A DNA stretch of 64,000 nucleotides from Pseudomonas fluorescens (GTDB taxonomy: Bacteria > Pseudomonadota > Gammaproteobacteria > Pseudomonadales > Pseudomonadaceae), in assembly GCF_040448305.1 (NCBI RefSeq), contig NZ_CP148752.1, positions 6,053,501 through 6,117,500 of the forward strand. The letters are read 5' to 3'. The notes under the pieces were generated by a model that saw only the letters and a list, made by a program, of their open reading frames with translations, was not told where the DNA came from and searched no databases. A program made the position numbers and the translations under genes. This document shows positions 38,612 through 49,803 of the stretch, in pieces (position 1 is the first letter of the stretch; the number at the start of each line of letters is the position of its first letter).

Positions 38612-39604
38612 TTACCGTGCCGCAGCCCCCGGCGTCACCCCAAACCGCGTCCGATAATCACTCGGCGCCAGCCCGGTGATTTTCCTGAACGTCGCACGAA
38701 ACGCCCCGGGGTCCTGATAACCCACGGTCCAGGCGATGTGGTCAATGGTGCCGTTGGTGAACTCAAGCATTTCCCGGGCCTTGCCGACTCGCAGATGCTG
38801 GCAGTATTCCGTGGGTTTGAGCCCGGTGGCCCCGCGGAAACGGCGCAGGAAGGTGCGTTCTTCCAGCCCTGCCTTTTCGGCCATCGCCGCCAGCGACACA
38901 TCGGTCGCCCCGGTGCTTTGCAACCAGTGTTGCACCTTGAGGATCGCCGCATCGCCGTGGCTGAGGATCGGCGCAAAATTGCTGCCGCACTCACTGGCGC
39001 TGTCGCTGTGTTCCACCACCAGAAAACGCGCGGTGTTGGTGGCGATGCTTGGCCCCAGCAGCCGGTTGACCAGGCGCAGACCCAGTTCCGACCAAGCCAT
39101 CAGCCCGGCGGTGGTAATCAGGTCGCCGTCATCGACAATAGGCGTATCGGCCTTGAGCCGGATCGCCGGATAACGTTCGGCAAAGGCTTTGGCCGAGGTC
39201 CAGTGGGTGGTGGCGCTGCGACCGTCGAGCAGACCACTTTCGGCCAACAGGATAGAACCCACGCAAACCCCGCCCAGTGTCGCGCCGTTGGCATGTTGCT
39301 CACGCAACCAGCGGATCAATCCCTGTGGCGCCTGGCCCTCGGAAAAACCGCCGATTGACGGCGGAATCAACACGGCCACCAGGGCGCGCTCCGGTCCGGA
39401 ATGACTATCGAAGACCCGAACCGGCGGCTGATCGCCTTCGACCTGCCAATGGCTGACCCGCAACAGCGGCAACTGCGCAGACTGATGCTCGGCGGCAATC
39501 CGGTTGGCCACCCCGAACAAGTCCGTCAGCCCATGCACCGCCGCCATCTGCGCGCCGGGATAGATCAGCACGCCCAGTTCAGCGATTGCCCTTTCTGCGT
39601 CCAT
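38612..39604 (-). CDS. GlxA-family transcriptional regulator (DJ-1/PfpI plus AraC HTH)
   Basis: 330 residues from ATG 39604, with a G-rich ribosome-binding site. Residues about 1-180 form a DJ-1/PfpI amidotransferase-like domain (ELGVLIYPGAQMAAVHGLTD, LGGVCVGSILLAESGLL with the elbow cysteine), and 225-325 an AraC double HTH (VSLAAMAEKAGLEERTFLRR, HIAWTVGYQDPGAFRATFRK). It is divergent from the cysteine hydrolase gene at 39706, a usual target arrangement for such regulators. Confidence 0.9.
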   Translation of the reverse strand: MDAERAIAELGVLIYPGAQMAAVHGLTDLFGVANRIAAEHQSAQLPLLRVSHWQVEGDQPPVRVFDSHSGPERALVAVLIPPSIGGFSEGQAPQGLIRWLREQHANGATLGGVCVGSILLAESGLLDGRSATTHWTSAKAFAERYPAIRLKADTPIVDDGDLITTAGLMAWSELGLRLVNRLLGPSIATNTARFLVVEHSDSASECGSNFAPILSHGDAAILKVQHWLQSTGATDVSLAAMAEKAGLEERTFLRRFRGATGLKPTEYCQHLRVGKAREMLEFTNGTIDHIAWTVGYQDPGAFRATFRKITGLAPSDYRTRFGVTPGAAAR

Positions 39605-39705
39605 TGTCAGTTTTCCCCCTTCTATTGTCGGTGCGGCCAATCCTCGGATCGCCTGCCAGAGCCAATACTTCATTCCACACCAACACACACTTCGAGGAAT
39701 CAGTC

Positions 39706-40266
39706 ATGGCCAAGCAAGCGCTCATCGTAGTCGATATCCAGAACGACTACTTCCCCCAAGGCAAGTGGCCGCTGGTCGGTGCCGACGCCGCCGCCGACAA
39801 CGCCGTCCGCCTGATCAAGGCCTTCCGCGACGCGGGGGATTCGGTGGTGCACATCCGCCACGAATTCACTTCCGAAGAGGCGCCGTTTTTCACTCCGAAC
39901 TCTGAAGGCGCGAAGTTGCACCCGAAAGTGCTCAACCGTGCGGACGAACCGGTGGTGCTCAAGCACTTCGTCAACTCGTTCCGCGAAACCGAGCTGAAAT
40001 CGATCCTCGACGAGCAAGGCATCAAGGAACTGGTGGTCGTGGGCAGCATGAGCCACATGTGCGTCGACGGCATCACCCGTGCGGCGGCGGATTTTGGCTA
40101 TACGGTCACCGTCATCCATGATGCCTGCGCGACCCGTGACCTGGAGTTCAATGGCGTGACGGTCCCGGCGGCGCAGGTTCATGCAGCGTTCATGGCGGCC
40201 TTGGCGTTTGCCTATGCCAGCGTGGTGTCGACCAACGAGTTCCTGATAGGAAGCCAGAAGGTGTAA
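39706..40266 (+). CDS. Cysteine hydrolase, isochorismatase-like
   Basis: 186 residues from ATG 39706. The Asp-Lys-Cys triad is D10 (IVVDIQNDYF), K86 (VVLKHFVNSF) and C119 (SMSHMCVDG). The cis-peptide segment and the AAADFGYTVTVIHDACATRD strand fit nicotinamidase/isochorismatase superfamily members. The true substrate cannot be read from the sequence. It is divergent from the GlxA-type regulator across a gap of 101 bases and followed by a terminator. Confidence 0.9.
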   Translation: MAKQALIVVDIQNDYFPQGKWPLVGADAAADNAVRLIKAFRDAGDSVVHIRHEFTSEEAPFFTPNSEGAKLHPKVLNRADEPVVLKHFVNSFRETELKSILDEQGIKELVVVGSMSHMCVDGITRAAADFGYTVTVIHDACATRDLEFNGVTVPAAQVHAAFMAALAFAYASVVSTNEFLIGSQKV

Positions 40267-40296
40267 ACCTTATTCAGGACGAGACAGCAAAAATGA

Positions 40297-40329
40297 AAAA
40301 GCCCATGGCCTCACATGCCATGGGCTTTT
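40297..40329. terminator. Rho-independent terminator
   Basis: Perfect 13-bp stem AAAAGCCCATGGC with its complement around a 7-base loop, downstream of the hydrolase gene. Confidence 0.9.
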
Positions 40330-40486
40330 ATTGCCAGTGAGTCTGGACGATCTGCATCGAACGCAATACCGCCAGAACCCTGGAAAGTCATGCCAAAGCC
40401 AACAATCACTCCACTCCCAACGCCTACGCGGGGGATGTTGCTTTCACCCATGCCACTTTCTGGATAACTCACTGGAAGCCTGAACA

Positions 40487-40987
40487 ATGAACAGCATGAA
40501 TATCAGCACTGACAGCCTGTCGAAAAAAACATCCCTCGGACTCACCACCATGGCGATCGGGACCTACGGCATTTACTTTGCCCTCGCCGTTATCTACTTC
40601 TGGTTCGGCGGAATGAAATTTACCCACTATGAAGCGGAGGGACTGGTGCCACTGGTGAGCAACAGCCCCTTCCTGGGATGGGTCTATGACCTTTTCAGTG
40701 TCGATCTGTTTTCCAGTTTGCTCGGTGTCCTGGAGGTTTCCATCGGCGTACTGATTGCAGGCCGCCTGCTGTCACCAAAGCTTTCCTTGATCGGAGGTGC
40801 CTTATCGGCCGGGTTATTTTTCACCACCTTGAGCTTTATGTTCTCGACACCCGGCGTGATTGAGCCCGGCCTTGGTTTCCCGGCCATTACGGTCGCGCCA
40901 GGCCAGTTCCTGCTCAAGGACATCGGCTTGCTTGCCGCCTCCCTGTTCGTGGCGGGCCATTCGCTGACCAGACTGGAAACCCCTTGA
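40487..40987 (+). CDS. DUF417 membrane protein (YkgB/RclC-like)
   Basis: 166 residues with four membrane segments, starting with YGIYFALAVIYFWFGGMKF and ending with LLKDIGLLAASLFVAGHSL. FGGMKFTHYEAEGLVPLVSN and SPFLGWVY are the DUF417 signature. E. coli RclC of this family is induced by reactive chlorine species under RclR. Here an AraC regulator with RclR-like cysteines ends only 30 bases away, convergent. Start ATG 40487; ATG 40496 is possible. Confidence 0.88.
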   Translation: MNSMNISTDSLSKKTSLGLTTMAIGTYGIYFALAVIYFWFGGMKFTHYEAEGLVPLVSNSPFLGWVYDLFSVDLFSSLLGVLEVSIGVLIAGRLLSPKLSLIGGALSAGLFFTTLSFMFSTPGVIEPGLGFPAITVAPGQFLLKDIGLLAASLFVAGHSLTRLETP

Positions 40988-41017
40988 GCTGACAACCTCA
41001 TCCGCCGATGGCCTGAA

Positions 41018-41890
41018 TCAGCTCGATGCATTCAGGTCATCGCCATCCTCAGCAAGTACGCCGCCCTCAGCGGCCAAGGATTTCATCCAGTCCCGTGGAC
41101 TGCAGCCGGTCTTGCGGCGAAACGCCCGGGCAAGCGCCGACGGACTTTCATAGCCCACCTCATCGGCGATCAGCGTAATCGGCCGCCCCTCCCGCAGGCG
41201 CTTCTGCGCCAGACTGATGCGCCAGCTCAGAAGATAATCCAACGGTGTTTGTCCCAGGACCGCGCGGAAATGCACCGCATAAGCGGCGCGGGACATGTTC
41301 GACTCATTCGCCAGTTCGGCCACAGACCAGGCCCGCTGAGGTTGGTTATGCATCTGTATCAGCGAGCGCGACAGCCGCACATCGGCCAACCCGGCCATCA
41401 TTCCAGTGCTCAACTGCTGGTGGTCGAGCAAATGCCGGAACAGCAGGATGATCAACAGTTCGAACAAACGATCAAGCACCGCCTCCCTGCCACAATGCCC
41501 GGCGCCAGCTTCACCGAACAGCCATCTCAGGGTGTCGGCCAGCAACGACAGCTCATCCAGGGACAAAACCATAAGATCGGGGAGCGAAGCAGATATCGGA
41601 TTACTGGCGCCACCATCGAACAGCATCGACGCACATAACAGCTGGGCACCTTCAGGGTCACTGGCGATGAGCTGATGTCGGCTGGGGCGCGGCAGGAAAA
41701 TCAGGCTGGGGCGAGTGAGCAACAACTCACTCCTTCCGGGGCCTTTCAAGGTGACAGAGCCGGCCTGCAACAGGTGAATATGACCGCGCTGGTCGGTGCC
41801 ATCGTAGGACGCCACGCCGCAAAGCATGCCGCTGTAAAACAAGTTCGCGCGCACACCGAACTGTGACAACAACGTAGACAGGCGATCCAT
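41018..41890 (-). CDS. AraC-family regulator with cupin_6 domain, RclR-like
   Basis: 290 residues from ATG 41890 (MDRLSTLLSQFGVRANLFYS). Residues 1-150 are a cupin-type sensor (GHIHLLQAGSVTLKG, LIFLPRPSRHQLI); residues about 185-285 carry two AraC HTH motifs (WSVAELANESNMSRAAYAVH, ITLIADEVGYESPSALARAF). C24 and C86 fall near the C21 and C89 of E. coli RclR, the residues that sense hypochlorite. It is convergent with the DUF417 gene. Confidence 0.87.
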   Translation of the reverse strand: MDRLSTLLSQFGVRANLFYSGMLCGVASYDGTDQRGHIHLLQAGSVTLKGPGRSELLLTRPSLIFLPRPSRHQLIASDPEGAQLLCASMLFDGGASNPISASLPDLMVLSLDELSLLADTLRWLFGEAGAGHCGREAVLDRLFELLIILLFRHLLDHQQLSTGMMAGLADVRLSRSLIQMHNQPQRAWSVAELANESNMSRAAYAVHFRAVLGQTPLDYLLSWRISLAQKRLREGRPITLIADEVGYESPSALARAFRRKTGCSPRDWMKSLAAEGGVLAEDGDDLNASS

Positions 41891-41991
41891 AGGGCAACTC
41901 TGCACAAGGTCTGGACCCATAGCAGAGTATCACTGCGCGCTGACGGCTGGACGGTCCTCGATCCCGGCGAGGAATGCCCTGGTAAAAATGC

Positions 41992-42027
41992 AAAAAGCCC
42001 GGCATCCATAGGGAGGCCGGGCTTTTT
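41992..42027. terminator. Terminator downstream of ssb
   Basis: AAAAAGCCCGGC and its complement form a 12-bp stem around a 12-base loop; the T-run on the minus strand serves ssb. Confidence 0.9.
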
Positions 42028-42052
42028 CAGGTTCTATTCTTTGGTGAAAGAA

Positions 42053-42571
42053 TCAGAACGGGATATCGTCATCAAAGCTGTCGAAATCCGGAGCCGGCTG
42101 AGGAGCCGCCTGCTGTGGAGCCGGGCGCGACTGTTGCGGCGCCGACTGCTGTGGACGCGGAGCCTGCTGGCGTGGCGCAGATTGCTGGTAGTTGTTACCA
42201 CCGCCCTGGCCCTGCTGGTCGCCCTGTGGACGGCCGCCCAGCAGTTGCATGGTGCCTTGCATGTCGACCACGATTTCGGTGGTGTAACGCTTGATACCGT
42301 CTTTTTCCCACTCACGGGTCTGCAGCTTGCCTTCGATGTAGACCTGCGAACCTTTACGCAGGTATTCGCCAGCGATTTCTGCAACCTTGCCGAACATCGA
42401 CACACGGTGCCATTCGGTCTTTTCGACTTTCTGACCGGTTTGCTTGTCGGTCCACTGTTCGCTGGTCGCCAGACTCAGGTTGGTCACGGCGTTACCGTTA
42501 GGCAAGTAGCGAACTTCGGGATCCTGGCCGCAAGTGCCGACCAATATGACTTTGTTAACCCCACGGGCCAT
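42053..42571 (-). CDS. ssb: Single-stranded DNA-binding protein
   Basis: 172 residues. The OB fold covers residues 1-110 (ARGVNKVILVGTCGQDPEVR, EWHRVSMFGKVAEIAGEYLR), followed by a glutamine/proline-rich tail and the acidic tip DFDSFDDDIPF that recruits replication and repair proteins. It follows an MFS gene that is divergent from uvrA, the same arrangement as at the P. aeruginosa ssb locus. Confidence 0.97.
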   Translation of the reverse strand: MARGVNKVILVGTCGQDPEVRYLPNGNAVTNLSLATSEQWTDKQTGQKVEKTEWHRVSMFGKVAEIAGEYLRKGSQVYIEGKLQTREWEKDGIKRYTTEIVVDMQGTMQLLGGRPQGDQQGQGGGNNYQQSAPRQQAPRPQQSAPQQSRPAPQQAAPQPAPDFDSFDDDIPF

Positions 42572-42580
42572 AACGTTCTC

Positions 42581-43978
42581 CTAGGCTACGCACGCTGCCC
42601 CGGCCGGGTTGTTCACCAGGCGCTCAAGGGTGGTGCGATCCAATAGTTCGGTGTCCAGTTTGATGTAAATCGCCGCCTCTTCCGCGACGATGACTGCATC
42701 TGTTACCCCTACGACCGCCTTCAGGCGCTCGACCAGACCCGCTTCGCGGATCGCCTCGGGCGACAACGGCAAGCGCAGGCTCGTGACGTAGGGAGGTTCG
42801 CGCATGGTAACAGCAAAGGCCAGCCAGAGGGCAGCCAGACCGGCGCATCCGAGGAACACAACCGACAGACCGCCATGCTGGAACAGCCAGCCGCCAAGAA
42901 TGCCGCCCAATGCCGACCCGAGGAACTGGCTGGTGGAATAAACCCCCATCGCCGTGCCCTTGCCGCCGGCCGGTGAAACCTTGCTGATCAGCGATGGCAA
43001 CGAAGCTTCCAGCAGATTGAATGCGGTGAAGAACACCACCGTACCGATCACCAGAGCCCGCAGGCTGTCGCCGAACTGCCAGAAGAATAGCTCAGTGAGT
43101 ATCAGCGTCACGACGGCACCGAGTAAAACTCGTTTCATTTTGCGTTTCTTCTCGCCGTAGATAATGAACGGGATCATGGCGAAGAAAGAAATCAGCAGTG
43201 CGGTCAGGTATACCCACCAGTGCTGCTCCTTGGGCAGGCCGGCTTTTTCTACCAAGGCCAGCGGCAAGGCAACGAAGCTCGACATCAACATGGCGTGCAA
43301 CACAAAAATTCCCAGGTCCAGGCGCAGCAGGTCTGGGTGCTTGAGCGTCGGCATCAGCGCCTGACGCGCCACACCGGACTCACGATGCTGCAACGGCCCG
43401 TTGGACCGCGGCACCATGAACATCACGATCAAGATGCCGAACAACGCCATGCCGCCCGTGGCGAAAAACAACCCGGACAGGCCGAAAGCACGTGTCAGCA
43501 ACGGTCCTACGACCATGGCGACAGCGAACGACAGACCAATCGTCATGCCGATCATGGCCATCGCCTTCGTCCGGTGCTGCTCACGGGTCAGGTCTGACAG
43601 CAAGGCCATGACCGCCGCGGAAATCGCCCCGGCGCCCTGCAGGATTCGCCCGGCGATCACGCCCCAGATCGAATCGGCATTGGCCGCCAGCACGCTGCCG
43701 AGGGCAAAGACAATCAGCCCCAGGTAAATCACCGGACGGCGACCGATGCGGTCAGAAATGATACCGAACGGGATCTGGAAAACCGCCTGGGTCAGGCCGT
43801 ATGCGCCAATCGCCAGACCAATCAGGGCCGGGGTCGCACCCGCCAGATCCATCCCATAGGTCGCCAGTACCGGCAACACCATGAACATGCCAAGCATACG
43901 GAAGGCGAACACCAGGGCCAGACCGCTTGCCGCGCGGGTCTCGCTGCCACTCATGCGCTCGCTGTGGGGATCGTGCAT
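42581..43978 (-). CDS. MFS transporter with C-terminal YAM domain (YajR-like)
   Basis: 465 residues from ATG 43978 (GAGG upstream). Twelve membrane helices, MFS motif A GIISDRIGRRPVIYLGL after helix 2, then a soluble ferredoxin-like C-terminal domain of about 65 residues (GLVERLKAVVGVTDAVIVAE, EAAIYIKLDTELLD). E. coli YajR has the same additional domain. Probable drug or metabolite:H+ antiporter; substrate unknown. Nine bases before ssb, so possibly co-transcribed. Confidence 0.9.
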   Translation of the reverse strand: MHDPHSERMSGSETRAASGLALVFAFRMLGMFMVLPVLATYGMDLAGATPALIGLAIGAYGLTQAVFQIPFGIISDRIGRRPVIYLGLIVFALGSVLAANADSIWGVIAGRILQGAGAISAAVMALLSDLTREQHRTKAMAMIGMTIGLSFAVAMVVGPLLTRAFGLSGLFFATGGMALFGILIVMFMVPRSNGPLQHRESGVARQALMPTLKHPDLLRLDLGIFVLHAMLMSSFVALPLALVEKAGLPKEQHWWVYLTALLISFFAMIPFIIYGEKKRKMKRVLLGAVVTLILTELFFWQFGDSLRALVIGTVVFFTAFNLLEASLPSLISKVSPAGGKGTAMGVYSTSQFLGSALGGILGGWLFQHGGLSVVFLGCAGLAALWLAFAVTMREPPYVTSLRLPLSPEAIREAGLVERLKAVVGVTDAVIVAEEAAIYIKLDTELLDRTTLERLVNNPAGAACVA

Positions 43979-44129
43979 GGAAAAACCTCATGTGAACCGG
44001 CGGCGATTCTACCAGTCCCATCGATTGGCAGGGTATATCGCGACGCTTTGACGCGCATTGCTGACACACTCTTCATGCAAGACAGTAGCCCACTCGCTTG
44101 ATAGTGTGCATCCATCCAGTATTTGGCCG

Positions 44130-44135
44130 TATACT
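44130..44135 (+). promoter_or_regulatory. Possible -10 element of uvrA
   Basis: TATACT, 35 bases before the uvrA start codon. No convincing -35 and no proper LexA box are seen here. Confidence 0.3.
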
Positions 44136-44169
44136 CCTACGTTTTCGACGCCCGCCGAGCGAGGCCACC

Positions 44170-47004
<2,835 letters not shown>

Positions 47005-47016
47005 CCGGGCCCCATG

Positions 47017-47055
47017 AAAAAGCCCCTGTCACTTCATCAGTGACAGGGGCTTTTT
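47017..47055. terminator. Bidirectional terminator between uvrA and ftnA
   Basis: A 17-bp stem (47017-47033 with 47039-47055) with A- and T-runs at its ends, placed between the convergent gene ends. Confidence 0.93.
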
Positions 47056-47069
47056 TGTATTCGCAGCAA

Positions 47070-47534
47070 TCAGGTGTGGGATTGCAGGTAGTTCTCAAGC
47101 CCGATCAACTTGATCAGACCCAACTGCTTCTCGAGCCAGTAGGTGTGATCTTCTTCGGTGTCGTGTAATTGAACCCGCAGCATTTCGCGGCTGACATAGT
47201 CCTTGTGCTGCTCGCAGAGCTTGATGCCCTTGCACAGCGCAGCCCGCACCTTGTATTCCAGGCGCAAATCCGCTTCGAGCATCTCGGTCACCGTGGTGCC
47301 GACATCGAGATCGTCCGCACGCATGCGCGGCGTGCCTTCGAGCATCAGAATCCGGCGCATCAGGGCATCAGCGTGCCCTGCTTCCTCTTCCATCTCGTGG
47401 TTGATTCGTTCGTAGAGCTTGGTGAAACCCCAGTCCTCATACATCCGCGAGTGGACGAAATATTGATCACGCGCGGCCAGTTCGCCGGTCAGCAACGTGT
47501 TGAGGTAATCGATCACATCTGGGTGGCCTTGCAT
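47070..47534 (-). CDS. ftnA: Bacterial ferritin, haem-ligand methionine absent (FtnA)
   Basis: 154 residues. A four-helix ferritin with dinuclear iron ligands E18, E51, H54 and the EEDHTYWLE segment (about 127-135). In bacterioferritins residue 52 is the haem-binding Met (EMKHAD in E. coli); here the stretch is EAGHAD with Ala at 52, as in P. aeruginosa FtnA, which was once named BfrA. It stores iron as ferric mineral in a 24-mer. Next to katA, whose haem supply depends on FtnA iron in P. aeruginosa. Confidence 0.92.
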   Translation of the reverse strand: MQGHPDVIDYLNTLLTGELAARDQYFVHSRMYEDWGFTKLYERINHEMEEEAGHADALMRRILMLEGTPRMRADDLDVGTTVTEMLEADLRLEYKVRAALCKGIKLCEQHKDYVSREMLRVQLHDTEEDHTYWLEKQLGLIKLIGLENYLQSHT

Positions 47535-47650
47535 CGCCCTACATCTCCCTGCTTGAAAGTTGTAGTTTGAACCAACATGCCCTTATCGTCACTCGCAAGA
47601 CGCAATAAAAGCGAAGATATTCTGAGAAAACAGGTTGAAATAACGCAAAA

Positions 47651-47670
47651 ACCGCCCAAACAAGGGCGGT
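47651..47670. terminator. Terminator of katA
   Basis: ACCGCCC and GGGCGGT form a 7-bp stem, followed on the minus strand by a run of five T. Confidence 0.85.
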
Positions 47671-47682
47671 TCTGCTTCTCAT

Positions 47683-49137
47683 TTAGACTTCGTTAAGCTG
47701 TACGTTGAGCAGCTTTGCGATTGCTTCTCCATACGCCGGGTCAGCCTTGTAGAAATGTTGCAGCTGGCGATCAACCACATCACTCGACACACCCGCCATC
47801 GCACCGGCGATGTTGCTGACCAGCAGTGATTGCTGCTCTTCAGTCATCAAGCGGAACAATGCGCCGGCGTGACTGTAGTAATCAGTGTCTTCACGGTGGT
47901 CGTAACGATCGGCGGCACCACTGAGGGCCAACGCGGGCTCTGCGTAACGAGACGCCTGCTTCGGCGACTCGACATAGCTGTTCGGCTCGTAGTTCGGCGC
48001 CGCCCCGCCATTGCTGCCAAAAGCCATCGAGCCATCGCGCTGGTAACTGTTGACCGGACTCCGCGGAGCGTTGACTGGCAACTGCTGGTGATTGGTGCCG
48101 ACACGGTAGCGGTGAGCGTCCGCATAGGCGAAGACCCGACCTTGCAGCATACGATCCGGCGACAGACCGACGCCTGGAACCATATTGCTGGGACCGAACG
48201 CCGCTTGCTCGACTTCCGCGAAGTAGTTCTGCGGGTTGCGATTGAGCTCCAACTCTCCGACTTCAATCAGTGGAAACTCTTTCTGCGACCAGGTTTTGGT
48301 GACATCAAACGGGTTCTCGTAGTGCGCCGCCGCCTGAGCCTCGCTCATGATCTGAATGCACACGCGCCATTTCGGGAAATCCCCCTGCTCGATGGCATTG
48401 AACAAGTCGCGCTGGGCGTAATCCGGATCAGTACCCGCCAGGCGCGCCGCCTCGGCAGGAGCAAGGTTCTTGATCCCCTGTTTGGTCTTGTAGTGCCACT
48501 TCACCCAGTGACGCTCACCTTGAGCGTTGATGAGGCTGTAAGTGTGGCTGCCAAAGCCGTGCATGTGGCGGTATCCGTCAGGGATACCCCGGTCGGAGAA
48601 CAGGATGGTGACCTGGTGCAGCGCCTCGGGCGAATGCGACCAGAAGTCCCACATCGCCTGGGCACTCTTCAGGTTGCTTTGCGGTAAACGCTTCTGGGTG
48701 TGGATAAAGTCTGGAAACTTCAGTGGATCACGAATGAAGAACACGGGGGTATTGTTGCCAACGATGTCCCAGTTGCCTTCCTCGGTGTAGAACTTCAAGG
48801 CGAACCCGCGCGGATCACGCTCGGTATCGGCCGAACCACGCTCGCCGCCCACGGTGGAAAACCGCAGGAAAGTCGGGGTTTGCTTGCCGACTGCCTCGAA
48901 CAGCTTCGCGCTGGTGTATTGAGTGATATCGCGCGTCACAGTGAACGTACCGTAGGCACCCGAGCCTTTGGCGTGTACACGGCGCTCAGGGATGTTTTCA
49001 CGGTTGAAGTGAGCAAGCTTCTCGATCAGGTGAAAGTCGTCGAGCAGCAGCGGGCCACGAGGGCCGGCGGAACGGGAATTCTGGTTATCGGCAACAGGAG
49101 CGCCACTGGCGGTGGTAAGCGTTTTGTTTTGGCTCAT
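47683..49137 (-). CDS. katA: Catalase (monofunctional haem catalase KatA)
   Basis: 484 residues, a small-subunit clade catalase. The distal histidine site is RVHAKGSGAYGTF, the distal Asn lies in GNWDIVGNNTPVFFIRDP, and the proximal Tyr segment is RVFAYADAHRYRVG. It degrades hydrogen peroxide in the cytosol. The ftnA-katA order is as in P. aeruginosa. An OxyR-like half-element sits upstream. Confidence 0.95.
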   Translation of the reverse strand: MSQNKTLTTASGAPVADNQNSRSAGPRGPLLLDDFHLIEKLAHFNRENIPERRVHAKGSGAYGTFTVTRDITQYTSAKLFEAVGKQTPTFLRFSTVGGERGSADTERDPRGFALKFYTEEGNWDIVGNNTPVFFIRDPLKFPDFIHTQKRLPQSNLKSAQAMWDFWSHSPEALHQVTILFSDRGIPDGYRHMHGFGSHTYSLINAQGERHWVKWHYKTKQGIKNLAPAEAARLAGTDPDYAQRDLFNAIEQGDFPKWRVCIQIMSEAQAAAHYENPFDVTKTWSQKEFPLIEVGELELNRNPQNYFAEVEQAAFGPSNMVPGVGLSPDRMLQGRVFAYADAHRYRVGTNHQQLPVNAPRSPVNSYQRDGSMAFGSNGGAAPNYEPNSYVESPKQASRYAEPALALSGAADRYDHREDTDYYSHAGALFRLMTEEQQSLLVSNIAGAMAGVSSDVVDRQLQHFYKADPAYGEAIAKLLNVQLNEV

Positions 49138-49240
49138 GCGATCTTCCTTCCTCTGTCGGTCTTGAACTGCCGGCTATCGGCTGAGAAGGAGTATTGATCA
49201 TCAATATGACAGCTACAAATTCATTAACTTGCAGACATCG

Positions 49241-49255
49241 ATAGAGAAAAACTAA
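49241..49255 (-). promoter_or_regulatory. Possible OxyR half-element upstream of katA
   Basis: ATAG-N7-CTAA, one base off the ATAG-N7-CTAT pattern, about 105 bases before katA. The second half-element is not convincing, so confidence is low. Confidence 0.25.
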
Positions 49256-49333
49256 TGATCATCCCCATCACATAATGCCGATGCGGACGAAGGAGACGCT
49301 TGTACAAACGACGCGTTTCTTGCAGGCACAAAA

Positions 49334-49354
49334 AACCGGGCACTAGGCCCGGTT
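49334..49354 (-). terminator. Terminator of the alpha operon (after rplQ)
   Basis: AACCGGGC with its complement forms an 8-bp stem followed by T6 on the minus strand. Confidence 0.88.
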
Positions 49355-49374
49355 CTTTGTTTCAGACTGACGTC

Positions 49375-49761
49375 TTACTCGGCAGATACAGCTTCGCCGG
49401 CAGTAGCACGATCAACCAACTCGACGTACGCCATAGGCGCGTTGTCGCCAGCGCGGAAACCGCACTTGAGGATGCGCAGGTAGCCACCCTCACGGGTAGC
49501 GTAACGCTTGCCCAGGTCGTTGAAGAGCTTACCAACGATAGCTTTCGAACGAGTACGGTCGAAAGCCAGACGGCGGTTAGCAACGCTATCTATCTTGGCC
49601 AAAGTGATCAGCGGCTCGGCAACGCGGCGCAGTTCTTTAGCTTTTGGCAGAGTAGTTTTGATCAGCTCGTGCTCGAACAGCGACACCGCCATGTTTTGGA
49701 ACATGGCCTTGCGGTGCGAGCTGGTGCGGCTCAGGTGACGACCACTTTTACGATGACGCAT
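49375..49761 (-). CDS. rplQ: 50S ribosomal protein L17
   Basis: 128 residues starting MRHRKSGRHLSRTSSHRKAM, the classic L17 N-terminus. It lies near the exit tunnel of the large subunit. Last gene of the alpha operon, 42 bases after rpoA, followed by a terminator. Confidence 0.98.
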   Translation of the reverse strand: MRHRKSGRHLSRTSSHRKAMFQNMAVSLFEHELIKTTLPKAKELRRVAEPLITLAKIDSVANRRLAFDRTRSKAIVGKLFNDLGKRYATREGGYLRILKCGFRAGDNAPMAYVELVDRATAGEAVSAE

Positions 49762-49803
49762 GGTTCATTCCTTACCAAACACTACGTTCGGTGATTACGA
49801 CGA

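Noticed and set aside
44098..44169. LexA box in front of uvrA
   Set aside because: An AGTAT...ATACT repeat exists near 44119-44135 but the spacing and outer bases do not match CTG-N10-CAG.
49190..49210. Anr box near katA (TTGATCATCAA)
   Set aside because: The half-sites are only one base apart instead of four.
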